A stretch of DNA of 64,000 nucleotides from Mangrovimicrobium sp048323675. GTDB taxonomy: Bacteria > Pseudomonadota > Gammaproteobacteria > Pseudomonadales > Halieaceae. The DNA lies in contig NZ_JBLWFK010000007.1 in assembly GCF_048323675.1 (NCBI RefSeq), forward strand, positions 62,001 to 126,000, read 5' to 3'. The translations under genes were made by a program, and so were the position numbers. Shown one piece after another: positions 52,269 through 60,741 of this stretch. Each line of letters starts with the position of its first letter. Position 1 is the stretch's first letter. Under the pieces are notes generated by a model that was not told the DNA's origin, ran no database searches, and was given only the letters and a program-made list of their open reading frames with translations.

Positions 52269-53149
52269 TGTGGAGCCCTCCCGCAGTTCGCCGTGTCGTT
52301 GAAGTCAGTGCAACAACAGTCCACCTCCCGGCAGGTGGTGGGCCAAGTTAATTCCCCCTGCACCTTGCGGGCCGCTTCCGTCCCTTTGGTCAAGCCTGGG
52401 TTGCCTGGTGTCCGGTGGTCATTGTCGGCGGCTATCACAATTGCCACTTTGGGGAAGTTCTCGCGGATAGTTTCAGCTACTGGAATCAGATTGCCAGCAT
52501 TCATAGCTGCGATTACCGGCTGGCGAAGTGTCGCCCCGATGGTGGCGGCGGTTGCCATTCCCTCGGCAATGTAGAGTTTTCCGGTTTTGGGTATCGCTTC
52601 CCCCATTAACCAAAATGTGCCAGTAATCCGTCCGCCCAGTAAAAAGCGTTTCGCTCCATCCGGGTATATGCGCTGCAGGTTCACCAGTTCGCCGGATACA
52701 GTGCGAAGCGGCACCAGTAACTGCCCCTGGTGCTGGCGCAGTCCCAGCGCGGAAATTTGTTTTACTGCCAAATACGGATGCGGCACGGTCGCCGGTTGTG
52801 AGTTCTCCCAAAGGAATTGGGCGCGTTCAGCGGCGGATTGTTGGGCCAGTGCCTTTTCCCGCTGCCTCTGCTCTCGGGCCTGCCGCAATACCGCCTGGGC
52901 GCGTTCGCGTTCCTCTGGTGTGGTAGGCCGCTCAGTTTGCCCGTTCCAGCGTGATTGGAAGCCCGTCCGCCAGTTGCCATAGGCTCCAGCGGGGAAACCG
53001 TCTGCATGGAATACATACCAGCAGGCGCGGTTATGACGTTTCCCTTCCGGGTCATCAAAGCGGTGCAGCTTACCGTCCGCTACTGGTTCAACAACTGCGC
53101 CGGTATCTTGAAAAATGGCGTCTGCAAATTGGCGGTAGTGGTCAAACAT
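52265..53149 (-). CDS. TOPRIM-domain primase-like protein
   Basis: 294 aa. The N-terminal part (about 1-110) is a phage primase-type region without zinc Cys clusters. The TOPRIM domain (about 190-260) has IAEGMATAATIGATL, with the catalytic Glu, and VAIVIAADNDH, with the Asp-x-Asp pair. It should make primers for element replication. It overlaps the upstream wHTH gene by 8 bases and the DUF3987 gene by four, a tightly coupled operon. Confidence 0.85.
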   Translation of the reverse strand: MFDHYRQFADAIFQDTGAVVEPVADGKLHRFDDPEGKRHNRACWYVFHADGFPAGAYGNWRTGFQSRWNGQTERPTTPEERERAQAVLRQAREQRQREKALAQQSAAERAQFLWENSQPATVPHPYLAVKQISALGLRQHQGQLLVPLRTVSGELVNLQRIYPDGAKRFLLGGRITGTFWLMGEAIPKTGKLYIAEGMATAATIGATLRQPVIAAMNAGNLIPVAETIRENFPKVAIVIAADNDHRTPGNPGLTKGTEAARKVQGELTWPTTCREVDCCCTDFNDTANCGRAPQ

Positions 53150-53474
53150 GGGTCACCCCCTTACCCGCCAGCAATTCGCGCAGTTTCAGACGGTCATTGC
53201 TCGATAGGCTGTAAACCCCATGCTTGCCTTTCAGCCCATCCCGGTCAGTGTGGGCTACGAGTTGGCAGGGAATATCCCAGCCCTGTTCCCGTAACTGGCG
53301 CACCACCTCGGGGCCATTACTGGAACCAGATACCCGGTCGATTTCCTCCCGACTATGCGGCCTTTGGTAGAGTGCGATTACCACTCTGTACTGTCGGGCC
53401 GTGGTGAATTTGATAAACTTCTGTTGCCAACTCTGGGATGCCGCCCTTGCCGGGGCGGTGTCTTTCTTTTCCAT
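53142..53474 (-). CDS. Small winged-helix protein of the replication operon
   Basis: 110 aa. RQYRVVIALYQRPHSREEID, PEVVRQLREQGWDIPCQLV and GVYSLSSNDRLKLRELL together look like a winged helix that reads DNA, similar to small proteins in phage-type replication operons. Residues 1-18 are charged and probably disordered. It overlaps the TOPRIM gene by 8 bases and follows the AlpA-like gene by 11. Candidate for binding the heptamer array. Confidence 0.65.
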   Translation of the reverse strand: MEKKDTAPARAASQSWQQKFIKFTTARQYRVVIALYQRPHSREEIDRVSGSSNGPEVVRQLREQGWDIPCQLVAHTDRDGLKGKHGVYSLSSNDRLKLRELLAGKGVTHV

Positions 53475-53485
53475 ACCTCACCCCC

Positions 53486-53707
53486 TTAAGCCGCATTGTC
53501 GGCGGTGCAGGTCTGTTCCTTAAACTGCGCCAACCACTCATCCAGGGCGGCACGTTCATAGAACACACGACTTCCAATTTTCCGGTATCGGGGGGCAGTC
53601 ACTCCCGCCAGCTTGCCAGTATGGCGAGCGTTACGGAGTGTGTCGGGCTGGACGCCAATGTATGGCGCGGCGGTTTTGGTGTCGTATTGTTCGTTAATCG
53701 GCTGCAT
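53486..53707 (-). CDS. AlpA/excisionase-type HTH protein
   Basis: 73 aa MerR-like HTH_17 domain: YDTKTAAPYIGVQPDTLRNA gives the helix-turn-helix and YRKIGSRVFYERAALDEWL the wing and second helix. Such proteins act as excisionases or activate integrase and replication genes of satellites. First gene of the replication operon. Confidence 0.85.
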   Translation of the reverse strand: MQPINEQYDTKTAAPYIGVQPDTLRNARHTGKLAGVTAPRYRKIGSRVFYERAALDEWLAQFKEQTCTADNAA

Positions 53708-53780
53708 GGAATCACCCTCAAATTTCGGTCAATTACGCCAAGGTATTGCGGCGTATGGGTGATGATGTTGCCGGGGTTTA

Positions 53781-53827
53781 GGTATGGCCGGTCTACTGTG
53801 CCCCTGTGGCCTAGCTTGGGCCATACC
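53781..53827. promoter_or_regulatory. Inverted repeat upstream of the AlpA-like gene
   Basis: GGTATGGCC (53781-53789) and GGCCATACC (53819-53827) form a nine-base inverted repeat with a 29-base spacer, 74 bases upstream of the AlpA-like start. Possible operator, inferred from position. Confidence 0.4.
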
Positions 53828-53840
53828 CCTCGGGGCAGGG

Positions 53841-54956
53841 TTAGGCGTCCTGTATTTCTCCGCTGTCTCTCAGCGCCTGCCAGGCTTTTCTGAATTTACT
53901 TGACGTTACATCGGTTCGGATTGTTCCCAAGTACTGAGATACCCGTGATTTAACTCCCGGCAGGCCGGAAGGATTCCTCGGAATTGCTTTTGGGTCAATC
54001 CCCAGTTCGGAAATTGCGTTCAATATAGCGGCTTGCATTGCCTGGGATCGCTGCACAGGTTCCGCGCCACAAACTGAGCTTGGCGTTTCGGTTAGGACGC
54101 CACTAATTTCCTCGCAACTTTTTTCAGGCACTTCTTCCCAAAGCCGATAAACAATGTAATGCCCGCCACCCTTTGGTTTTGTCAGCGCCCTGACTGCGGT
54201 AGTTTCTACCAGCCTTTTCCCTGTGTGCTTTGCAATGTATTGAATTGCGTCACCATCGAGAAAGCGCAAATCGCAAATTGTGGCAATAAACGGGGCAGGA
54301 AAATTTACGATCTCTTTTTTGTAGCGCTTCACGGCGGGGCTGCGGATACCGTCAACATATATCGGGTATTCGGCGCGTGAAAGTGATACTTCCCCATCGT
54401 TAAACAAGACTCCAGCCTCGATAGCAGTAATCCATACCACCCGCGCATGTGCTATTAGAAACGGGAGAGTGTCCTCATCTGTTCGGGATAGCATTTCCCG
54501 TTTGATATGGTCGTCAGCATCAATCGCACGAACAAGAACACTAGCGTTCAGGGTTCCTCGCTGTATATCGTCAAATATCTCTGTTGTGGTTCTCCCAGAA
54601 AATTCCGTCAAATGCTCAAGCGTATAAATACTCAAGTTGTCAACGGGGTTTTTCAGTACAGTAGTAGATGAGATATTGGGGGTTGCCTCAATCTCAATCA
54701 TGTTTTCTAGGTGCTGGTAAATTTGCTTCCAAGCATCAACAAAAGCAATACTCTCTTTGGTAAGCTGCGAGCCGTCAAAATCAAAATTGCCCGCACACCT
54801 CGCTTTAATTTCTGTGTAAGTGCTGCGAAGCCTTTCACCCCTTTCGCTGCTGGACTCCATTAACCTCACAAAAGCACTCAGCGATTCAGGTTCATGCTCT
54901 AATTTGACTTTGGCTATAGCTAACAGCTTATAGTCAATCTCAAGTGACTCTGACAC
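53841..54956 (-). CDS. 371-aa element cargo protein, unrecognised
   Basis: 371 aa, soluble, no signal peptide. Mostly helical first third (LLAIAKVKLEHEPESLSAFV), a central part with AIDADDHIKREMLSRTDEDT and YPIYVDGIRSPAVKRYKKEI, and a C-terminal winged-helix-like segment (VKSRVSQYLGTIRTDVTSSK) joined to FRKAWQALRDSGEI. GC content is lower than the replication genes. It could be a regulator or a defence protein. It starts 96 bases from the BRCT gene. Confidence 0.65.
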   Translation of the reverse strand: MSESLEIDYKLLAIAKVKLEHEPESLSAFVRLMESSSERGERLRSTYTEIKARCAGNFDFDGSQLTKESIAFVDAWKQIYQHLENMIEIEATPNISSTTVLKNPVDNLSIYTLEHLTEFSGRTTTEIFDDIQRGTLNASVLVRAIDADDHIKREMLSRTDEDTLPFLIAHARVVWITAIEAGVLFNDGEVSLSRAEYPIYVDGIRSPAVKRYKKEIVNFPAPFIATICDLRFLDGDAIQYIAKHTGKRLVETTAVRALTKPKGGGHYIVYRLWEEVPEKSCEEISGVLTETPSSVCGAEPVQRSQAMQAAILNAISELGIDPKAIPRNPSGLPGVKSRVSQYLGTIRTDVTSSKFRKAWQALRDSGEIQDA

Positions 54957-55052
54957 GCGCGCCCCCTCGGTGCTCCCTAATGAGGATGCAGCGCCAGGCC
55001 GTTAGGGTTACGGCTTTTCGGGGGCCATCCTAGGCGCTGCAATACTGGTAAT

Positions 55053-55661
55053 TTAAAATCCCGCCTGTTTAATCCAAGTTTCTTCGGTGATTATTGCAAT
55101 TGGCAGTCCTGATTCACGGTAGCTCATCGCCTTTTCGATTTTGCGACCGTAGGTTTCATGCGCCCAGCTATCCGTGACGTAAGTTCCGATCACTAAGTAA
55201 TTTAGAGACTTTGTTACATTGCTTGCGTTTAATCCTCCTAACTGCATTACAGCGGCCTGACACTCTTTTCGTGTTCCGAACACACAGGTTCCAGTAAAAA
55301 GAAATATTTTGTCGGAAAAGACAATTTCAGGTGCCGGGTTATCTACCGGAAGCGTGGTAGGTTTTGCTAGCTCTCCGATTTCGGATTTTTCTCCCGAAAT
55401 TGACTGCAAAACTCCAAGCAGCTCGGTGGACTCATCTTCATCGAGGAAGTCGTCTTGCAGCATTTGGGAAACTTTTTGCAAGAGATTTTCTATAATTGGA
55501 TGCTCTCCGTACTGCTGGTTTTGAATAAGCCAAGTAAGTAAAAACTCCGCCTCACCTTGGTCAATTTTCCCATCCGAAACCAATCCCTTGCTAATTCCTA
55601 TGAGGGTATCTATCTGACGATCGAGTATGTTCCGTTTGTTGAATTTAGTGTAAAGATCCAT
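55053..55661 (-). CDS. BRCT-domain protein with TerB-like N-terminus
   Basis: 202 aa. The C-terminal part (about 113-202) is a BRCT domain: IFLFTGTCVFGTRKECQAAV, LNASNVTKSLNYLVIG, then IITEETWIK, close to those of DNA ligase. The N-terminal half is acidic and helical with GLVSDGKIDQGEAEFLLTWL, like TerB or tellurite-resistance helical domains. It may recognise DNA ends or phosphoproteins. Between the integrase and the 371-aa gene, on the element's cargo side. Confidence 0.8.
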   Translation of the reverse strand: MDLYTKFNKRNILDRQIDTLIGISKGLVSDGKIDQGEAEFLLTWLIQNQQYGEHPIIENLLQKVSQMLQDDFLDEDESTELLGVLQSISGEKSEIGELAKPTTLPVDNPAPEIVFSDKIFLFTGTCVFGTRKECQAAVMQLGGLNASNVTKSLNYLVIGTYVTDSWAHETYGRKIEKAMSYRESGLPIAIITEETWIKQAGF

Positions 55662-55719
55662 TTTTCCCCCTTCGGTTGCCAGCTCATTCCATTCGGCGTA
55701 TAGCGATAAAATTATTAGC

Positions 55720-56955
55720 CTAGCTATCTGCCCTGAATTTTCCAGTAATTACGTTACTAGAGTTGGCTAGCAGTTTGAGATTGTCTAAGTAATCCGCCCA
55801 GCCCTGCATCATTTTCGCCCTGTCAGCCAAGTGGCTAGTGCGGTTATATGCCCTGCCGTTGGTGTCCCTCACAGCGTGGGCTAACTGGTGCTCTATCCAG
55901 TCTGGCCGATAGCCCAGCACCTCATCCAGCAGAGTGCGGGCTGTGGCGCGAAAACCGTGCGGGGTCATGGTGTCGTTATCAAATCCCATTGTCCTCAATG
56001 CCACCCGTACAGCATTTTCAGACAGGCAGCGGCTTGCACCCCGTTGGCCGGGGAATACGTATTTCCCACGGTGCCCGGTCATGGGTTGAAGCTCCCGCAG
56101 CAGAGCAAGTGCCTGTTTGCTCAACGGGACAATGTGCGGCTGACGCATTTTCATTTTCTCGGCAGGAATCTCCCAGCGGCTTTCCTCCCAGTTGATTTCC
56201 GCCCACTCCATAGCCCGGATTTCGCCAGGGCGCTGAAACAGCAAAGGGGACAAAAGCAGGGCCGTTTTAGTAACGGGTCCGCCTTGAAAACCATCCATCG
56301 CCACCAGTAAATGGCCCAGTTCAGAGGGATCGGTAATGGCCGCGTGGTGTTTGGTTTGGTGTGTCCCTAGTGCACCTTTCAGGCTAACGGATGGGTCGCT
56401 ATATCCCCTGCCGGTGGCTACAGCAAAGCGAAATACCTGCCCGGCTGTCTGCTTGCCCCTGTGAGCCGATTCTATCGCGCCCCTTGCTTCTACCCGCCTC
56501 AAAGCGGCTAACAGTTCGGGAGCGGTTATGGCCGCTATGGGGCGGCCTCCCAGTACGGGGAAAAGGTCTTTCTCCAGCGTTCGCAATGTGCGGTCCTGGT
56601 GGCCCTGTGACTTGTCTTTCATCTTTGTGGCGAACCATTCGCGGGCTATGGCCTCGAAACTTTCGGCGCTGGCAATGTGCCGGGTAAGTTTCTCGACCTT
56701 CCGCACCTCACCTGGGTCGGAACCATCGGCCAGCCGGTCGCGGGCCTTCTGGTGGGCCTGCCGGGCGGCCTTTAGCGATACCTCGGGGTATACCCCCAGC
56801 GCCAATACTTTCTCTTTCCCGGCGTAGCGGTATTTGTAGCGCCAGTACTTCGCGCCATTGGGCTGAATGAGCAAATACAGCCCCCGCCCGTCCGCCAATT
56901 TGCGCGATTTGGACTCTGCTTTTGCTTCTTTCACCTGAGTCGCAGTCAGTGGCAT
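55720..56955 (-). CDS. P4-type tyrosine integrase
   Basis: 411 aa from ATG 56955 after GGGAGGCGG; the longer frame adds 20 unlikely residues. Arm-binding DUF4102 domain (about 1-85: KLADGRGLYLLIQPNGAKYW), core-binding domain, and catalytic domain: Arg in LFQRPGEIRAMEW, HGFRATARTLL, LAH in WIEHQLAHAV, and the nucleophile Tyr in GRAYNRTSHL. It should join the element to the tRNA site. Its gene lies next to the right attachment copy, as usual. Confidence 0.93.
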   Translation of the reverse strand: MPLTATQVKEAKAESKSRKLADGRGLYLLIQPNGAKYWRYKYRYAGKEKVLALGVYPEVSLKAARQAHQKARDRLADGSDPGEVRKVEKLTRHIASAESFEAIAREWFATKMKDKSQGHQDRTLRTLEKDLFPVLGGRPIAAITAPELLAALRRVEARGAIESAHRGKQTAGQVFRFAVATGRGYSDPSVSLKGALGTHQTKHHAAITDPSELGHLLVAMDGFQGGPVTKTALLLSPLLFQRPGEIRAMEWAEINWEESRWEIPAEKMKMRQPHIVPLSKQALALLRELQPMTGHRGKYVFPGQRGASRCLSENAVRVALRTMGFDNDTMTPHGFRATARTLLDEVLGYRPDWIEHQLAHAVRDTNGRAYNRTSHLADRAKMMQGWADYLDNLKLLANSSNVITGKFRADS

Positions 56956-57170
56956 GGCCCGCCTCCCGTGCAATGCTGGGGGTATCTGGTTTTCCGCGCC
57001 CTGAGATACCCCCAAAATAACCCCCCGTTTTGGGGGTATCTAGGTAAACGCAAAATGATTGCGTGTTAGGGATTATTACAAGTGAGCCGGTTCAAAGCCA
57101 GTGTTTTAGCGGTTCTAAAGGGTGTTTAGAGTATCTGAGATGATTCCAGATTATGCGGAATTAGGGGGGT

Positions 57171-57188
57171 ATGGTGGGCCCAGAAGGA
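57171..57188. repeat. Element attachment site, right copy (tRNA end)
   Basis: Identical to 48369-48386; covers the CCA end, discriminator, acceptor 3' strand and the beginning of the T arm, so the tRNA remains intact after integration. Confidence 0.9.
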
Positions 57189-57248
57189 CTTGAACCTTCG
57201 ACCTGCCGATTATGAGTCGGATGCTCTAACCAACTGAGCTATAGGCCC
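57172..57248 (-). tRNA. tRNA with CAT anticodon (probably Ile2)
   Basis: 77 nt with CCA. Acceptor GGGCCTA pairs with TGGGCCC, the D arm GCTCAGTTGGTTAGAGC, anticodon loop CTCATAA, T arm GGTTCAAGT. A CAT tRNA near rpoD in other gammaproteobacteria is tRNA-Ile2 (ileX in E. coli), read as isoleucine after lysidine modification; elongator Met cannot be ruled out. The first anticodon-stem pair is a T-C mismatch. Its 3' end is the element's attachment site. Confidence 0.9.
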
Positions 57249-57494
57249 CGGGATGTGGCGAACGCGATGAAGCGCGGATTATATCGGACTCGGCAGGGCT
57301 TGGCACAGGTTCAGGGCTGAATCTTTTGGTTTCGGCGCACTGGTCGGAAATCGCCGATTCAGGGTCAGTCCGGGCTGATACGGACCCCGCCCGGGTTCTT
57401 CCCCTCCGCATCTGGCCTGCACCCAGACTGAACCATCCTGCCGTCTCCCGCGTACCAAGGCTCGTCTTTCACATGGAGTGCTCCAGGCAGCCAA

Positions 57495-58256
57495 ATGTAC
57501 TTTCGCCAGTTTCTCGCAACCCTCGCGACGTGCTCCGCGGTCGCATTTATTGCCCAGCACTGCAATGCCGCGGAACCTGGTATCGATGCGCGCCTGGAAG
57601 TCGGGGCGGCGTTTCAGGAGCGCAACAAGGTACAGGTCCCGAACGACCGCGAGGGTACGCGCTTTTCCCTGAACGACATCGCGGGCAGTGGCCCCTGGCC
57701 GGCTGTCCGCGCTGAACTGGAGTGGAATGTCGACGAAAGGCACGGTTTGCGCATGGTGCTCGCCCCCTTTGCTTACAGCGAGCGGGGCCGGCTGGGCAAG
57801 ACTGTGCAATTCGAGGGGGAGTCCTTCAGTCCCGATGCGCCAGTGCGCGCGAGCTACAAGTTCAATTCCTGGCGCCTTGGCTACCGTTACAACTTCTACG
57901 ACCACCGCGACTGGCTGCTCTGGGCCGGCGCTACCCTGAAGGTGCGCGATGCCCAGATCGAGTTGCAGCAGGCGGGGGTGCGCAGCGAGAAAGACGACAT
58001 CGGGCTGGTCCCGCTGTTGTATCTTGCGGCGCGCTACCGGATTGCGCCTGACTGGTATTTTGCCGCCGACTTTGACGGGCTCGCCGGCGGGCCGGGGCGC
58101 GCCATTGATTTCAGCGCACGGGTGGTGCGCCACGCGGGGGATCACTGGCGTTTTGGTGTGGGCTACCGCACGCTCGAGGGCGGTGCCGACACGGACGACG
58201 TCTACAACTTCGCCTGGTTTAACACCGCCTTCACATCCCTCGAATATCGTTTCTGA
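57495..58256 (+). CDS. Outer-membrane beta-barrel type protein
   Basis: 253 aa. Signal peptide to about residue 25 (AQHCNA). The rest alternates polar and hydrophobic residues as in barrel strands (DARLEVGAAFQ, HGLRMVLAPFAY, SWRLGYRYNFYDH, HWRFGVGYRT) and ends SLEYRF, an aromatic terminal residue usual for outer-membrane insertion. Similar 8-10 stranded proteins are common; no ligand is known. It stands between the tRNA and two small secreted proteins. Confidence 0.8.
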   Translation: MYFRQFLATLATCSAVAFIAQHCNAAEPGIDARLEVGAAFQERNKVQVPNDREGTRFSLNDIAGSGPWPAVRAELEWNVDERHGLRMVLAPFAYSERGRLGKTVQFEGESFSPDAPVRASYKFNSWRLGYRYNFYDHRDWLLWAGATLKVRDAQIELQQAGVRSEKDDIGLVPLLYLAARYRIAPDWYFAADFDGLAGGPGRAIDFSARVVRHAGDHWRFGVGYRTLEGGADTDDVYNFAWFNTAFTSLEYRF

Positions 58257-58363
58257 ACCCCCGGGAGTGAAGGAATTCCCGCCTTGTCTATACTGTAGCG
58301 GGGCCGCGCATCTTCCGGGGGGCGCAGCCCGTTACATTACAAACTTGCCCGCGAGGAATAGCC

Positions 58364-58840
58364 ATGACTCATTCACGTTGCGAAGCGCTGTTCAAAACCC
58401 TGATTGCCTTTGTCTTTGTCACCTTTGGTTCCCTGTCCATGGCGGAAACCGTGGAGCAGAAGGTGTGGATCAAGCCGGTGGTGGACGCCAACGGGCAGTG
58501 CACCACGACGGCCTATTTCAAGGGAGAGCAGGACAACTGCAGTAACCACGACGCGCATGGGCGCGCGGATTGCCCCAAGGACACCGGCTGCGTGTGCACC
58601 CGGCAGGAAAAGCACATTACCTGGGAGATGGATGGCGATAAGCCCTTCACTGTGGCCTTCGACCGGGGTGACGACAACCCCTTCGTGACCAATGGCAGCA
58701 ATGAGTGCGATTTCAAGGGCAACAAGAAGGGCAAGCTGCGTTGCCGGGTCAAGGAAAAGGATACCCCGAAGGGACTTTACCGCTATACGGTGGGCGTGCC
58801 TGACTGTAAATCGGCGCAGGTACAGCTCAAGCTCTACTGA
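58364..58840 (+). CDS. Cys-rich secreted protein, 158 aa
   Basis: Signal peptide (LIAFVFVTFGSLSMAE). Mature part has eight Cys (GQCTTTAYF, DNCSNHDAHG, ADCPKDTGCVCT, NECDF, LRCRV, PDCKS), presumably disulfide-bonded. GEQDNCSN and HITWEM are distinctive. It ends in SAQVQLKLY. RBS GAGGAATAG. It is 35 bases ahead of the next secreted protein gene and probably co-transcribed. No function known. Confidence 0.65.
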   Translation: MTHSRCEALFKTLIAFVFVTFGSLSMAETVEQKVWIKPVVDANGQCTTTAYFKGEQDNCSNHDAHGRADCPKDTGCVCTRQEKHITWEMDGDKPFTVAFDRGDDNPFVTNGSNECDFKGNKKGKLRCRVKEKDTPKGLYRYTVGVPDCKSAQVQLKLY

Positions 58841-58875
58841 GATCCACCGGACCTGATCCATCGAGGATTCAACCC

Positions 58876-59535
58876 ATGAAGACCCCACTTTGGATGAGCG
58901 TCGGTCTCGCACTGGTATTGGCAGGGATGGCCACTGCCCGTGCGGATACCACTGAAGCGCGCTGTGACATCTATCCCGCGGGCGAGGACAAGGCCAGCGC
59001 GATGCTGGCCTGCACCTTCAGCCAGCGCCAGGGGGCGGTGACGATCCGCCGTGACGACGGCGTAGATCACGAATTGTCACCGGTGGGCGATACCCCCGGT
59101 AATTATGTGGACGCCGCGGGGCGGGCGGTGTACCGCGAGAGCGGGCTCGGCGACCAGGGCCTGATCTTCCGCTTCCCGGATGAGAGCGTGTATGTTTACT
59201 GGAGCACCGCTGCCCTGGAGCCGGCCGACGCCGACAACCCCACCGCTCCCTTCAGTACCGCGGATTACGACGCCACCACGCTGCTGCGCTGCCGCCCGGT
59301 GACCGATACTGAATTTGGCACCTGCCCCGCCGGTATCCTGCGCATGGAGGGTGGCCAGGCTTCCATCGTGGTGCAAAGCCCGGCGGGAGAACAATTCACG
59401 ATCAATTTTATGGCCGATTATGTGAACGCTACCAACCGGGAGGTCCAGGCTGAACTGAATGGCGATACCTGGACTGTGACAATCAACGGGAGCGAGGTCT
59501 ACGAGGTGCCGCTGGCAGCCATAGAGGGCGGTTGA
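58876..59535 (+). CDS. Secreted protein of unknown function, 219 aa
   Basis: Signal peptide to about residue 23 (MATARAD). The rest is beta-rich (CTFSQRQGAVTIRRDDG, QGLIFRFPDESVYVYWS, DTWTVTINGSEVYEVPL) with Cys pairs. RBS GAGGATTC. Likely the second gene of an operon with the Cys-rich protein. No family recognised. Confidence 0.65.
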   Translation: MKTPLWMSVGLALVLAGMATARADTTEARCDIYPAGEDKASAMLACTFSQRQGAVTIRRDDGVDHELSPVGDTPGNYVDAAGRAVYRESGLGDQGLIFRFPDESVYVYWSTAALEPADADNPTAPFSTADYDATTLLRCRPVTDTEFGTCPAGILRMEGGQASIVVQSPAGEQFTINFMADYVNATNREVQAELNGDTWTVTINGSEVYEVPLAAIEGG

Positions 59536-59588
59536 AGTGCGGCGTTCGGGGTGCAACCCATCCCGGTTTGCCAGGTCGGCGTAATGGT

Positions 59589-60635
59589 TTAACCGCCGGG
59601 TCCTGCAGGCACCAGTGGCGGCAACTCCGCGGTGGCCAGGATGCCGGGTTTGGCCGCACACACGAAGGGGATGGCATTCACCGGCGGATTGGCAGTGAGT
59701 GCGGGCGTATAGTCGCCCAGCTCTTCCAGCGCCACCGGGAACTTCAGGTCAATTTCCAGAGAAGCGTCGCCTTTGATCGACACCCGCCAGCCGGTGTCGC
59801 CGACATTCCAGTCGGGGTCGAGGTCGGTGGTGATGTACATCACCTGGGCAAAACGCATCCGCGCGACGCCCTTCTCATAGCCGGTCCTGACCAGCCGTCG
59901 CGCCCCCACGGTGCCCGCCTTGACCGTGCCGCACACGGTTTCCGCATCGGAGCGCGCCGCGGCGAACTCGGTCACGGTCTTCCACTCATCGATAGTCCAG
60001 CCGGCGGCGCGGGCGATCGGGGCGAAGGCGGTCGGGGCGCTGGTCAGGCGCGGGGTGGGGTAGGCATCCGGATCCATTGGCTTGCCGAAGCCGATCTGGT
60101 CGAACAACATCAGTGGAGAGTTGCGCCGGCTCATGTTGCCGAACTCCTCGATCTGGTAGAAGTCGACCCGTCGCTGCAGTGAGAGTACCGAGTAGGGAAA
60201 CAGGTCGGTGATAAAGCCCGGGCTGCTGCCGGTGCCGTAGACCGAGGTGCCACCCTTTGCGCAGGCTGCCGCGAGCCGCTCCCGGTCATCCGGGGCCATG
60301 CCGCTACCGCCATCGTAGAGCTCCATGCAGATCGACACGATATTGGTGCCGGCCTCGGCGAAGGCAACCAGGTCTTCGATGTCGATCACCTGCGGCATGT
60401 ACAGCACACAGTCCGCCTTGAGGGCGTGGATGGCACTACGGTCATTGGTTACCCGTATGCCGCAGGCGGCTTCGCCGCACAGTTCACCTGCGTCCATGCC
60501 GGCCTTGTCCGGGTTGTAGGCCAGCACGCCCACCAGCTCCATGTCCGGGTGGCTCAGGACTTCGCGCATGGCGCGCTTGCCGATATCCCCGGTGGCCCAC
60601 TGGACTACACGCAGGGGTGCTGCTGCGTTGCTCAT
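59589..60635 (-). CDS. NAD(P)H-dependent amine dehydrogenase-like protein
   Basis: 348 aa. Rossmann domain at the start (RVVQWATGDIGKRAMREVL, G-x-x-G-x-x-x), then DCVLYMPQVIDIEDLVAFAE and GTGSSPGFITDLFP. The fold and motifs are like 2,4-diaminopentanoate dehydrogenase and dihydrodipicolinate reductase. Several such genes occur in marine bacteria with steroid or aromatic catabolism, but none of those genes is next to it here. RBS AAGGAACGACC. Substrate unknown. Confidence 0.82.
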   Translation of the reverse strand: MSNAAAPLRVVQWATGDIGKRAMREVLSHPDMELVGVLAYNPDKAGMDAGELCGEAACGIRVTNDRSAIHALKADCVLYMPQVIDIEDLVAFAEAGTNIVSICMELYDGGSGMAPDDRERLAAACAKGGTSVYGTGSSPGFITDLFPYSVLSLQRRVDFYQIEEFGNMSRRNSPLMLFDQIGFGKPMDPDAYPTPRLTSAPTAFAPIARAAGWTIDEWKTVTEFAAARSDAETVCGTVKAGTVGARRLVRTGYEKGVARMRFAQVMYITTDLDPDWNVGDTGWRVSIKGDASLEIDLKFPVALEELGDYTPALTANPPVNAIPFVCAAKPGILATAELPPLVPAGPGG

Positions 60636-60741
60636 GGTCGTTCCTTATTTGAATGAACTCAGGAATGTACCTGACGCGGCAGGTTCAGGCTACTTACCGT
60701 AATGTCACGAAGAAGCCGGTATTACACAGGGTGGTACGCGA

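Larger units (their letters stand above)
48369..57188. mobile_element. Integrated element at tRNA(CAT), about 8.8 kb
   Basis: An 18-bp direct repeat (48369-48386 and 57171-57188) bounds the segment; the right copy is the 3' end of a tRNA gene. A P4-type integrase lies next to that tRNA. Gene order on the minus strand: integrase, BRCT protein, 371-aa protein, AlpA-like HTH, wHTH protein, TOPRIM protein, DUF3987 protein, Pro-rich protein with an internal repeat array. No capsid, terminase, portal, relaxase or type IV secretion gene is visible. The layout resembles phage satellites or replicative islands. Base composition is lower at the left end and around 53.8-55.7 kb. Confidence 0.88.

Noticed and set aside
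57279..58145. 288-aa minus-strand frame
   Set aside because: Opposite the outer-membrane protein that has a signal peptide and barrel pattern; contains no domain of its own.
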